From the NCBI RefSeq assembly GCF_949987535.1, contig NC_080067.1, forward strand, positions 7,564,001 to 7,628,000: DNA of 64,000 nucleotides. The letters are read 5' to 3'. Source of the stretch: Balaenoptera acutorostrata. Its lineage: Eukaryota > Chordata > Mammalia > Artiodactyla > Balaenopteridae. Of this stretch, positions 25,401 through 35,000 are shown in pieces. Each line of letters begins with the position of its first letter. Position 1 is the first letter of the stretch. A program made the translations under genes and the position numbers. The notes below the pieces were generated by a model, which saw only the letters and a program-made list of their open reading frames with translations, was not told the DNA's origin and did no database searches.

Positions 25401-27454
25401 TATTAATAACCAAACCACAAATCAAAGAGGTCATTCAGTTTTGAGGATTTTCATTTATACAGCTATCAGGTTTCCAAAATATTTTCCACACAATCATCTT
25501 TTGGTCCCATCCAATAGCTCAGATATTAACAATTGCCATTATGTAAATGAGCCAATAGGCTCACTCTATGCCTGACACTAATGCTTCGCCAGCTCAGGCT
25601 CTGTCCAACATATTAGGTGTGTGAACCTTACCTCCTGAAACCTAAATCCCTTTACCTAAAACGTTAAGGGATTAGAAATGAAGGCCTGCGACAACAAAAT
25701 TCTGATTCCAAGTGCAGTGCCATGTTTGAAATCAGAATATTCTAATGTAAATTTTGCCTATGATTCCAGCAATATTAACTCTCATAGGTATTATAAATAT
25801 ACAATTATGTTCCTAAAAACTTGGGAAAGTCAATTTTTCCTAACAAACTAAAAGATTGAGTCTTTTTTTGTATACCAAAGAAAATTTTGGTAATACAACC
25901 ATCCTTCAATCTGTTCAGAGCATTATGTTCAGATTTTCTTAAGATGTTAATAAAGCACACATCACAGGTTCATCTGAACCATGAACAAACTACAATCAGA
26001 TTTTTAATACCTGAGTTTTCAATCAAAGGGTTTAATGTTGGTTAGCTTTTGTCCATTTAATACATTAATAACACGCTATTTTTTTCTTCACGGGGCTGAC
26101 TTAATTTCTTTTTAACACACATAACAAACCTAATAAGATGGACATTAACAGTGGCTTTCTAGTTTTTTAATCACCCATACCTATAATATATTCAGGTTTT
26201 AACTTTGACCAGTTAAAAATTTACCAAACTGCACTCTTAGAAAAAAATCAAAGTTTGTATTTTTAATTGAAAAGGCATTTATTAAAACATTTTTAAAATG
26301 TCTGCTCTGTGGAATATGTTGGTTATAAAAAAGTTCAATTCTTGATTCTACAAATATGTAACACTCAGAAGATGTTTCATAAAAAAATTACTTATTTTTC
26401 ATTATCTGTAGTTTCAGTTATTTTAATACTAAATTCAGTATTTTAAACACTAAATTGCTTAAAAATGAGGAATAAATTAGCCCCAGTTTGAAATCTGAAT
26501 TACTGTAAATCTTCTAATAATGATATCAATACTACATATATTTTAAAAATATTTTTAAGCGGCCTGATTTCTATTTATGAAGTTAACAGCATGCTTTGAT
26601 ATAAATGGTTATAAATCTCAAGGATAATTTTTAAAAATCTTTTAGGTAATGTGCAAGCAGTCTTATGCAGAAATGGGAAAGGCTTCTGCCTAACCAAAGA
26701 ACACACTACACGAAACACAGATGAAAGAAGAAGAGTACTTCAGAATGGAGCAATAATTAGTTCACATGAACCATACGGGCTCCTACAAGGGCAAATAAAA
26801 ACCACACGAGGACTTGGATTTCATGGAAATCTCAAACTGAAAAAATTCATTATTCCAGCACCTCAAACTATTTCTGTGCCTATAGATGACTTATGTCAAT
26901 TCCTTATCTTAGCTACTAATGGACTCTGGGAAGTTCTGGATACAAAGGAAGTCACTGCACTGACAATGACAGCTTTTCAAGTATATAAAGAAGCACAGTG
27001 TTCTATCACAGGAAACAAACTGTCACCATCCAAAGGGTCTCTGCTTTTCCCAATCGATGAACGAAACACATCTAAACCAGAAACTAACATCCACATAGTG
27101 TTTCAGTGCAAATCTGAAGAACGTGCCTCAACTATAAATTCAAAAGAAAATTTGTCAGATTCAAAATATTCTATTCGTAACCTGAAAAATATAGGAACAT
27201 TTCCACCAAAAATGACTAAGCGTGATCCTTGCAGTGAGAAAGAAACTGATGGACCGACCAGTGTAGATGGTGTGCCAAAAGACTCAAGTGAAAAAGAGAA
27301 AGGATCATGCACTATGAGTTTCTATGGAGGTGCTGCTGAGTATATCAGCCGTGAACTTGTAAGTGCTGCTTTGGCGGCTGGCTCCAGAGACAACATTACA
27401 GTCATGGTCACGCTTTTCAATGGAAGTGAGTATCTCCAGAGAGCAAAAACATGA
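9616..27454 (+). CDS. PP2D1: PP2D1, PP2C-like domain protein (two coding exons joined)
   Basis: Coding exons 9616-10627 and 26646-27454 join to 1821 nt, or 606 residues plus stop. The junction splits one glycine codon (G|GT), and both introns ends obey GT-AG. The fold is PP2C-like: [10 protein letters not shown] at residues 179-188, HIANTGNVQAVL at the junction, ATNGLWEVL around 427-435 and [10 protein letters not shown] around 583-592. Many active-site positions are changed: the DG of the LATDG motif is NG (N429), the ANxGDSR motif is ANTGNVQ, and the usual GD after TR.. is GF (396). Only D184 and D586 of the obvious metal ligands remain. Hence it is probably a catalytically weak or inactive member. 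Residues 42-61 also form a C-x2-C-x11-H-x3-H pattern. The start at 9616 is the first ATG after an in-frame TGA (9610-9612). Function in the cell is not established. The identity rests on the PP2C motifs plus convergent position next to RAB5A, as in other mammals. Confidence 0.88.
10663..11335. other. Unassigned intronic sequence
   Basis: No recognised repeat or regulatory site. Confidence 0.3.
11340..11960 (-). repeat. MIR split by an old L1 fragment
   Basis: Two antisense MIR parts (about 11340-11455 and 11790-11960, the latter with GCCCAGATGAGAAAATAGAA and AATTGGAGCTGGAAATCAAA) flank a piece of L1 3' UTR (about 11460-11780, with TATATTCAACATGTAACATT). The L1 therefore inserted into the MIR. 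Confidence 0.55.
11961..13060. other. Unassigned intronic sequence
   Basis: Nothing recognised. Short open frames at 12081-12275 and, on the minus strand, 12614-12847 show no domain. Confidence 0.3.
13065..13150 (-). repeat. L1 fragment, antisense
   Basis: The text TTATTGAGATACAACTCACA followed by CAGTTCAATGGTTTTTAGTA is the widespread reverse-complement L1 3' sequence. Confidence 0.55.
13225..13672 (-). repeat. MLT1 LTR, antisense
   Basis: The text reads as the reverse complement of an MLT1 LTR: TTCCTGTGGTTGCTGTTACA, AACAGAAATTTATTCTCTTA (containing the reversed poly(A) signal), CTTCCTTCTTCTGTGTCTGT and a terminal CTGCCACCA. It is an old MaLR solo LTR. Confidence 0.65.
14359..14643 (-). 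repeat. CHR SINE inserted in the L1
   Basis: A full-length antisense CHR copy. The L1-derived target duplication ACATGACTCTTTTT (14345-14358 and 14644-14657) proves that it landed in the pre-existing L1. Confidence 0.92.
14864..15673 (-). pseudogene. L1 ORF2 C-terminal fragment
   Basis: This frame of about 270 codons carries ORF2 sequence downstream of the RT, with the conserved [20 protein letters not shown] and [11 protein letters not shown] segments. A frameshift at about 14863 separates it from the extreme C-terminus, which includes [14 protein letters not shown] sequence at 14862-14617. Confidence 0.88.
15670..16356 (-). pseudogene. L1 ORF2 reverse transcriptase fragment
   Basis: This frame of 228 codons carries the RT fingers/palm region, including [20 protein letters not shown] and the FADD catalytic motif. 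It is out of frame with both neighbours. It is a remnant, not a host gene. Confidence 0.88.
16830..17112 (-). repeat. Second CHR SINE inserted in the L1
   Basis: A full-length antisense CHR copy flanked by the 18-bp perfect duplication TGTTGGAAGATTTTTAAT (16812-16829 and 17113-17130), which is L1 ORF2 sequence. Confidence 0.93.
17738..17955 (+). repeat. TcMar-Tigger-type nonautonomous element
   Basis: The start CAGTTGACCCCTGAACAACA, followed by TTGAACTGTGTGGGTCCACT, and the end ...ACAACTG form a short inverted-repeat element flanked by TA, as in mariner/Tigger transposons. The family name is not assigned. Confidence 0.65.
17960..20140 (-). repeat. Old L1-related sequence, antisense
   Basis: Stretches such as TTTGACTATGATGTGTTTAA, TGGGAAGTTTTTGGCTATTC, TTGATGGTGTCCCACAAGTC and TTGAAAACTGGACATTTAAA are reverse-complement text of old L1 elements. 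Boundaries are uncertain and the right part (from about 19200) is weaker. Confidence 0.55.
20175..20625 (-). repeat. MLT1 LTR, antisense
   Basis: The start TTTAGTTTCTTAGGGCTGCC, then AGCTTAAAACAACGAAAATC, CACAGTTCTGGAGGCTAG and GGTGTTTGCAAGGCCCTG are the reverse complement of an MLT1 LTR. It is a solo remnant. Confidence 0.75.
20626..21600. other. Unassigned intronic sequence
   Basis: No repeat boundary or coding motif is recognised. Confidence 0.3.
21638..21943 (-). repeat. CHR SINE, antisense
   Basis: Full-length antisense copy ending in ...CCACCAGGGAAGC. The 13-bp duplication CTCACAATTCTTT (21625-21637 and 21944-21956) marks the insertion. Confidence 0.92.
22385..22440 (+). repeat. Compound microsatellite A(20)-(TA)n-(CA)n
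   Basis: A poly(A) run followed by about ten TA units and a short CA run; probably polymorphic. Confidence 0.95.
22445..23648. other. Intronic sequence, with a MIR remnant and a poly(A) run
   Basis: An antisense MIR-like piece is visible at about 23190-23320 (AAACTGGGATTGAAGTCCCA). A pure A run lies at about 23469-23490. Otherwise nothing is recognised. Confidence 0.4.
23661..23961 (-). repeat. CHR SINE, antisense
   Basis: An antisense CHR copy beginning with ATTTATTTTTTATTGCTGAG and ending near GGGAAGCCCC. The duplication is TATGTGTCATCT (23649-23660) against TACGTGTCATCT (23962-23973), one mismatch. Confidence 0.9.
23974..26640. other. 3' part of the PP2D1 intron, repeat-poor
   Basis: A small antisense L1 3' fragment (about 24070-24115, GTACAGTTGATTTACAATGT) and a MIR-like piece near 24690-24830 are visible. 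The rest is AT-rich with no recognised element. Confidence 0.4.
26646..27454 (+). CDS. PP2D1: PP2D1 last coding exon
   Basis: The exon follows the acceptor ...CTTTTAG at 26645 and supplies codons 338-606 and the TGA at 27452-27454. It holds the second half of the PP2C fold: LTKEH (352-356), the degenerate [19 protein letters not shown] and [12 protein letters not shown]. Between ATNGLWE and SRDN lie about 150 residues with a Ser/Lys/Glu-rich centre (roughly 490-560), longer than in compact PP2C enzymes. The 3' UTR faces RAB5A. Confidence 0.88.
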
Positions 27455-27629
27455 AGACAATTCTTCAGTGAACCAGATGCTAGGATAACATATCAACACC
27501 ACACAAATCATTTTTAAGAATGTAGTAAAGGAAATATAAAAGCAGATTGTGGGTTATACAGTACCATTTATATATGTTCACTGTTTCATGCCAAAAAAGA
27601 GAAAAACCAGTACCTGCTTTTTATACCAC

Positions 27630-27635
27630 TTTATT
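27630..27635 (-). terminator. RAB5A: Candidate distal RAB5A poly(A) signal
   Basis: TTTATT on the plus strand reads AATAAA on the RAB5A strand, 1.31 kb after the stop codon. Use is not shown by sequence alone. Confidence 0.35.
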
Positions 27636-27825
27636 CCAACCTGAGCACCTCAATATAAAACTAAACACTGGTGAACTGTTTTCCTTACTAATTTTGAATT
27701 ACTGTAAATGTACAAGTTCTGCTAGCAGTTCAACATTTAAATAGATTAAATCATCTCTGACACATGGTAGATTTCATATAATGAAAATACCTAAAACAAT
27801 TAGTGCAATATACTGAACTGATCAA

Positions 27826-27831
27826 AATAAA
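27826..27831 (+). terminator. PP2D1: Candidate PP2D1 poly(A) signal
   Basis: AATAAA, 372 bp after the PP2D1 stop. A second AATAAA lies at 28043-28048. Both positions are inside the likely RAB5A 3' UTR on the other strand. Confidence 0.45.
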
Positions 27832-27907
27832 ATGAACTTTGGAAAACAAGGCTGCAAGATTGTTACTAACATATCCAATACTTATGTTACAAATTACTGG
27901 TACATTG

Positions 27908-27913
27908 TTTATT
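27908..27913 (-). terminator. RAB5A: Candidate proximal RAB5A poly(A) signal
   Basis: The plus-strand TTTATT gives AATAAA on the minus strand, 1.03 kb after the RAB5A stop. Confidence 0.4.
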
Positions 27914-28042
27914 ATGGTTCTAGCCAGGTAGGAACAATTCAAGCCCCTTCCTTTCAAAGGGGGAGAGAAGGAAAAAATTAGCTGTTTTAGTAACTGTACA
28001 TTTTGTATACTTTTAAGCAACTCTTAAATATTACAGAAAAGT

Positions 28043-28048
28043 AATAAA
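28043..28048 (+). terminator. PP2D1: Second candidate PP2D1 poly(A) signal
   Basis: AATAAA, 589 bp after the PP2D1 stop codon, followed by a TA-rich stretch. Confidence 0.4.
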
Positions 28049-28943
28049 CATATATGGAGACTACAATGCAGTACCCTATTTACAGTACAGCTGAAGATCG
28101 AATTTGAAATAATCAAGTTTGAATGTACATAATTGTTAGTGCATTGACTATTTCTATGTCCAAAGGGCACAAAAGCCCCTCCCTACTCCCAAACAACAAA
28201 AGCTATGTAATGGCCAGCAGCGATTAAACAGAAATCACAGACACCTGGTTTGTTTCATTTTTGTTGAAGAACTTACATGTTTGAAGGGAACACTATTCTT
28301 TAAGATGCATTTTATCAGTTTTCATATTCCTAAAATAAGACAGGGTTACGTATGATTTTTTTTTTTTACCCCATTTAAAAAAATAACAGGACTAGCTATA
28401 ATTTAGATGCCACTAATGTTCATTTTTTCCCCCTGAAGATGTGGGACTGTTTCCTTGTGGCTAATTTGTTAAAATGTGGAATGTGTACTTTAAATAAGGA
28501 TACTAAGAGAAATTACAGGTGGCCTGAATATCGTAGCTAAGCATAAATACCTTTAGAACCTCCTTCCAAAGAAAGAATTTTTTTTGAAAAGCCCAAATGA
28601 GTAAGTTCCAAATCTTTTTCACAGAACTGGCTGGTTACCTGTGGGTTCAGAGTCATCTGTTTATATCCCTGGTGAAGAGACATGAGTCCCACTAACATTC
28701 CAAGGAAGTAAGTGTACACACAGCTCTCATTTTCCCCTTTCACTGCTGAAACATTAGTCAGAGGGTCACATGCATGTTATTAAAAATTAAGTTCAAAACA
28801 CTTAAAATAATTCTGTATTAGAAACTTGACTATCGTAAGTCTCTTCTTTTTGGAAGTCATACTGGGCTGGTTAAATGCTCCAATTCCACTGTTATTAACA
28901 ATTAGGAAGCAGAAGAACATTCCAGTTAGTTTAAACCGGAGGT

Positions 28944-29059
28944 TTAGTTACTACAGCACTGACTCCTGGTTGGCTGCGTGGGTTCAGTAAGGTCTACTCC
29001 TCTTCCTCTGGCAGAATTTGCTCCTGGATTCTGTGGTTCATTCTTCGGCAACTTTTTAG
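28944..29059 (-). CDS. RAB5A: RAB5A last coding exon
   Basis: It encodes the final 38 residues, from the split Ala codon after IFMAI through [12 protein letters not shown], the hypervariable tail and CCSN, ending at TAA (28946-28944). The acceptor is CTCTCAG at 29060 and above. Confidence 0.98.
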
Positions 29060-32000
29060 CTGAGAGATAAATTATCAGAATAAACACAATTAGAATAGCT
29101 GTATTTAATTCTTTATATAGATTCACTTAACAATACCAGAAAAGTTGTACTTTAAAGAAAATCTAAGTAAGTTCCTAAAAATAATGGCCAGCCATTACGT
29201 TTATAATAAAGAAGCTCAGCTCCAACCCATCAATGTTCTCTGGACTGCCACAAACTTTCTGGAACAAGTCAGGATATAAACAAATACCATCACCCCAGGA
29301 GAACTTGTCCTCTACTGTGCAAATTATTACCCCATATCATGACAGACTGTACCTCCTATTTTCTCCACTTATAGACTTTACCCTTCAAACATCTATCATT
29401 TTCCTCTCTTGTGACTGATTAAGAATCCTAATCTGATTCAACAGTAGCTCTGCCTGATATACATGGACTTGATCCTGAAGGCACTATCTCAAAAAAACAT
29501 TTTCCAATCTTGAGCCAGATAAGCATGGCTTGCCACACATTTGGACAAAGCCCCACAACTGGCAGTTATGGCTTTAGCTTTGCTAACTGCTATGGAGCTT
29601 AACAGCTGTTCTCTGGAGTATGGCTCCCACTGATGAGAAAATGTACCCGCTATATGTAGTTTGCTTGGATCCCAAAGATCCTTGATGTGTTGGGATTCAT
29701 TAAACATTAAATATCTCTAAGAGCACCGACTGTAAGGGTGGCTAGACACACTGGTTTCTATCAGCCTTGGGGATACATCACTGAGGTAAGACTCTAGGTT
29801 TTACCTTAGCTGTGAGGTTACACAAAAGCTGAACAAGATCTACTTCAAAATCTAAATGCCTAGTTGTGTTCTGGATCTTTTACAGTTTCTTTGTTGTAAT
29901 ATTCCACGATAGCATTAATCATCTTTAGAATCCTAGATGCTGGGCTGGGCACTGGATCTGGGAGCCAGGAGCACTGAGGTTTGGGAAGAAAAGCGTTCCC
30001 TTGGGCCACTTCTCTAGGAATGGCTCTAGGGATGGTAGTGTAAATGGTAATAAAATGGTAAACTTCCAGTCAAATGTATTTACAAACAAAGCCCCGCCAG
30101 GAGAAAGAGTAGGCTAACATTACAAACTTTATTATAATTAATACCAAATTAGGTTTTGGACTAAGTGATCATTTCTCCCTTTGGCATACTTCTGCAAGGG
30201 CTTTTTGTAATTAGATCTGAGTGAAATTAGGAGGCTGAAAGAAATAAACTGGAATGAGGAACCTTTAACTTGTATTGGTTAATTTTTATTGTGTGAAGAT
30301 GAACTAAAACATATCTTCAGGGGGTCTCAAAAGAAGTAGTCTCCTGTCTCCTATCTTAGTGAGTGCTACCCAAAGCGAAGCTGGTACTGTCTGCTTTGTA
30401 TATAAATAATTGCAGCTTACCAACCTGACCCTGAATTGATTAGGACTGTGAGAAGCTAAAAATCCTGAATCAAGTTAAGGAAGATGTGCAATGAAAAAAG
30501 CCACTGAAGACCTTATCAAATTAAAAGCAGATGATAAATTTATTGTAGACTCTCCCACTAAACAAGTGTACTCTACTTGGGAACCCATCAAAAGTACAAA
30601 TATGAGTTCACTGTGTGATTTATTTAAGTTACTAATGGAGAGGTTACAACTCAATTTATACTTGCAGTTTCTTTCAAGGAAAGAAACATTCTAATTTTAG
30701 AATGTTTCTTTCAAGGAAAGAAACATTCTAATTTTAGAAAAGCAAATGAAAGCTCTAATACGTAGGCTACTTTCTGATCGAAAGAAATAACCTTATTAGC
30801 AAGTCTAAATAAAAGGTACAAATTAAATAAAGCCCATCTGGTGGAGTCTTAATAGCATCAGAAAGGTTTAAAAGTTCAGCCTGATTTGAGGGCCCTATTA
30901 TCTCCTTGTTTCCTAACTTTTCAGACGTGGTTGTGGGTGTGATCTGTCCCATTTATTAAAAAAACAACAACAACTATATATTGTCTCATAATCCTTCACA
31001 ACTATGCTAGTATTTCCCTAATAAAATGCAAGCCTGAGTTTCTCAGGAAAATATTTTACACAGTACACAGGCAAGTTTTTCCCTAAATGAAGCCACCACT
31101 AAACTCTCTCATCTAGTGAAAGATAACATGACAGTACCTGCAGCTCTTATTGGGTTTTCTTTAGCCTCCGAATCAGCTGTTAACTGGTTAATTTGTATGA
31201 CTTCAGTATAAAAGAACACTTATTTGGGACCAAGGATGTGGACACCCCAGTTAATAATCACTGCTGTATAATAAAAGGTGTTGTGGGATGAGATGAGCGC
31301 TTGGCACACGGACAGTGTGGACGCAGCAGACTGTGAGAGCCACCACGGTAGACCCCTCCCATGGGATCTGCACCCGAAAACTACTAGGAGGGGGCTAGGG
31401 TCAATAAAAATATTTTAATTGTTGTTATAGACTTCAACTTCATTACCTATAATCAACAACTGTGCAACAGCAATCATTATTAGTTAAAAGTACTTAGGGG
31501 AAAGGTAAGAGCCCAGTGTAGGATCAAATGACCATGGAGGCAATAGAAAGCCTGGATATTGTTTTGCTTTCCTTGTTCTCTCTGTGCCTCAGTGCTTTGA
31601 AACTTTCTCCATTACAGTATTTGCGTTAAAACAATTTGTTAAATCTGTATGTACAATGTACTTGTCTGTGTTATAGCTGTCAGTAATCAATGATTTAAAA
31701 AGAACCTGAAAAATAAACAAAAAGTGTTCAGAGCAAAGGAGAGATGAAAATAGTTATTGATCAGTAAGAAACAAATCTCATCATGCCTATATGTTGCATT
31801 GAAAAACGTTACTGAGTTTATCTTCCTTTTATATAAAAACTATAATCTAATAGAAAAACATGTATTTATCCAAAATTTTCAGTGAAATCTTTAGAAAATC
31901 TATCTGCTTGAACTATCAGCTCCAAGTTCAGGCTTTCCACTCACCTAGAAGAAACTTAACTAAACTGAAAGCACTGCAACCTAACGGGTAATAATTTTTC

Positions 32001-35000
32001 AAATTTAACAATATGCTTAACAAAGTAATGCTTCTGAAAGAAATCTAGGATAGTAGTATAATCATTAAAAACAAAACAAAATTCCAAGAATTAAAAAAAA
32101 GACAGTCAAACCAAATATGCCCCCAGTGTAACTTGTTCTACCTATATTTTTACTGTTTGCAAAAAAGTTAATCTTACCTATTGCCATGAATATTTCATTT
32201 ACATTCATTGATGTTTTAGCTGATGTCTCCATAAATAATAAACTGTTGTCATCTGCATAGGACTGTGCTTCCTGTTTATAGAACAAAAACTGAGATATAT
32301 CCTTTGCACATACTATTACTATACCTGCCTTATTTTTGTTATAGAAAACAAGAGGCTTCCTTATTACTACTCCAACTTGATCACCTATAACCAACAACTG
32401 TATAATAAGCAATTATTTATAGTTAAAAGTAAAACAAGGGTAAGAGTACTGCGTAGTTTATAATTTCCCTTTTGCCTTAACTTCTTGCACTATCCCATCC
32501 TACTTTATCTGGTCTCACATTAAATCTACTTTCAGATGACGAGTTTTGGAGAGAGGGACCACAATCCTAAATATAAAACTCTCTTTGATCTTTATGGCAA
32601 TTTTACCTATGCTCGTTATTTGCAAGGAAGGTAAAGGGAAACCAAATATTTAACACTGGCTTCAACCACTAAATGGTATCCTTGTATTTAATTCTGAATG
32701 ACTTCCACACGCAACATTTTAATTTTGAATATGTCATGAATCATTCTTTGAAAATTCTATTACTACTTTACGTTGTCATGCTTTACAGTTTACGTGTATT
32801 ATCGCCTTTGATCCTCACAGCTGTTGTGAAACAACCAATTATCATTCCAATTTGATAAAGAAAAAAAATGAGGTTCCTTTGAAATGTTATGTGACAGGGC
32901 CACTTGTGACTATAATGTAAGTGCGCTATCTGCCTCTCTATGCTGAGGAGGTACCTATCTTAGAAAGAGTAATAGATACTATACCTCACATGGTTGTCAC
33001 CAGAATTAAATGAAACCACATGTGTAGATGGCTCAGTTTACTAGCTAATGGTGCAAGAAATATTAGTGCCCTTTCTCCCAGTACGTGTACTCCATCATCA
33101 AAAAAGAACATTAACCCATCACTGATATTGTACATATAATGGCCATAACCAAACTTCTCTGGTAGAGAAGCTGAAGAGCCAGAGGAGGGCAAGTTTTAAA
33201 ATGTCTAACTAGAGACATTGCTTTATTTTAAATGACTGTACTTTATTTTGCAGCTGGGAACACTCTTAATTAGCTATATTAGATAACATACACACTGGAT
33301 TTTTTAAAGCTTTTATTTTTGAAGGCCCTTTTAAGAACCACCACATATATGTATGTGTGTATGTAGGTATGTATATGTGTGGTGATATATATACAGGTAG
33401 ATAAAAAAAGTTAGGAAGGATACTAAAGTATACGTGGGGTTGGAGGGATTAGGGTAGGAGGCAATCACCTTTTGCTTTATATATTTCCACACTGTTTGTG
33501 AACAATTACTTCTTTTGTAATTGTTTAGGTCAACAAAATCTTTGAATCAACTTATATATTACAATTAAATAAAGATATTTAAAAGTTCAAGTTTATCATG
33601 AGATTTTATTACACAGTACACATCTAAAAATTTTCTATCATTTGCAACGTTTTAAAATTGTAACTGTAATTCAAGTGTGGGTACAGAAGAAAAATATGCG
33701 CCTCCAAGTGAAAGTTAAATTCAACATACCTGGAAATCGACAGCTCTTTTATTTGCGAGGTCAGCCTTGTTTCCTGACAAAGCTATAACAATGTTAGGGC
33801 TGGCCTGCCTCTGAAGCTCTTTAACCCAGTTTTTGGCTCTGGCAAAGGACTCCTGGGAAACAAAGAAACAGCTATTCGGCACAGGCTCAAAGAATGGCTA
33901 GGGAGCGTGTCTGTGAGGCGAGGCTTTAAAGACTGTCCAGTGTGACTCCTGGAAAGCAATTCTTAGTACTACTGTAGTAGCTGAGACAACTGCATCTTAT
34001 TTTTTAAAATCAGCCTCTCTATTTCATAAAAGCTTTGGCAGAAATGTCATGCTTGACTAACAAAAAAAGATTAAGAAAAAATCTTTTCTATAATTGAAAT
34101 TCTGAATACCAAAAACGGATATTCAAACAAGTTTCACTGTAGAATGCATTTCCACTTACCTCGTTTGTGATATCGTATACAACTATGGCTGCTTGTGCTC
34201 CTCTGTAGTACATTGGTGCTAGGCTATGGTATCGTTCTTGACCAGCTGTATCCCATATTTCAAACTTTACTGTTGTGTCATCAAGACACACTGTTTGGGT
34301 TAGAAAAGCAGCTGAAAGAAGAAAATGTCTGCAATAAGTTTATCATTTTCCTACTAATATTTTAATACTACAGAAAACACCTAGAAACCTGATATACTGC
34401 GCACCCACAGTTAATAGTGGCTTTAAATACCTGTAAGATCTATGCTTCAAAGCTAGATAAATATATGCTTACATATAAAACCTTCATAGTAAAATCACAG
34501 CTTGAAAGTGTTTCCTACATTCTTAAAAAGTGTGTTGTAATATTAAATAAGTTTTTTAAAGCTCTTAAATTGTTTTACAAATTGTGTATTTAAAAACTTT
34601 AAATTGTCACATGATTTAAGAAATATATATACTGATATTCTTGAAAAAACGGGGGGAAGGTGGATCAGCATACCTATAACTACCATCTGTACTGACAAGA
34701 GCATACCTCTTGCTCCATTCTCCTGGGTTTAATTGGCATAATCTGGGAATTTAGTCCCAGTCCATTACCACTAATCAATATATTTTTTATATTATTCCAT
34801 CAAAACATCGACACTAATTTTTGTAATCGTTATTACCTCAACCTAGACTTAATTTTAATTAAGTGTTAATGTTTTATGTTTAATGTGTTTATGTTTAGTG
34901 TTTAATGTTTAATAGAGATTCAATATTAACTCCTAGCTTTCATTCCTTGCCGTATGGATTTTGTTATTTGTACTTTTTCCATCTGTTCTTTTCTGAGATT

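Larger units (their letters stand above)
10628..26645 (+). other. PP2D1: PP2D1 intron, 16 kb
   Basis: The intron begins GTACGTATATTG and ends in ...AATCTTTTAG. It interrupts a glycine codon after base 1. About half of it is made of L1, MLT1, CHR SINE, MIR and Tigger-type repeats, listed separately. The last 1.6 kb is AT-rich and repeat-poor. Confidence 0.85.
27900..28943 (-). other. RAB5A: RAB5A 3' UTR (extent inferred)
   Basis: This stretch follows the RAB5A stop with no repeat insertion, which fits selection on a 3' UTR. Its left end is set only by the candidate signals at 27908 and 27630. Confidence 0.6.
29060..32177 (-). other. RAB5A: RAB5A intron 5
   Basis: A 3.1-kb intron without young transposons. 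It contains a 37-bp tandem duplication that forms a hairpin (30668-30739) and one copy of a local duplicated segment (31425-31512). Confidence 0.9.
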
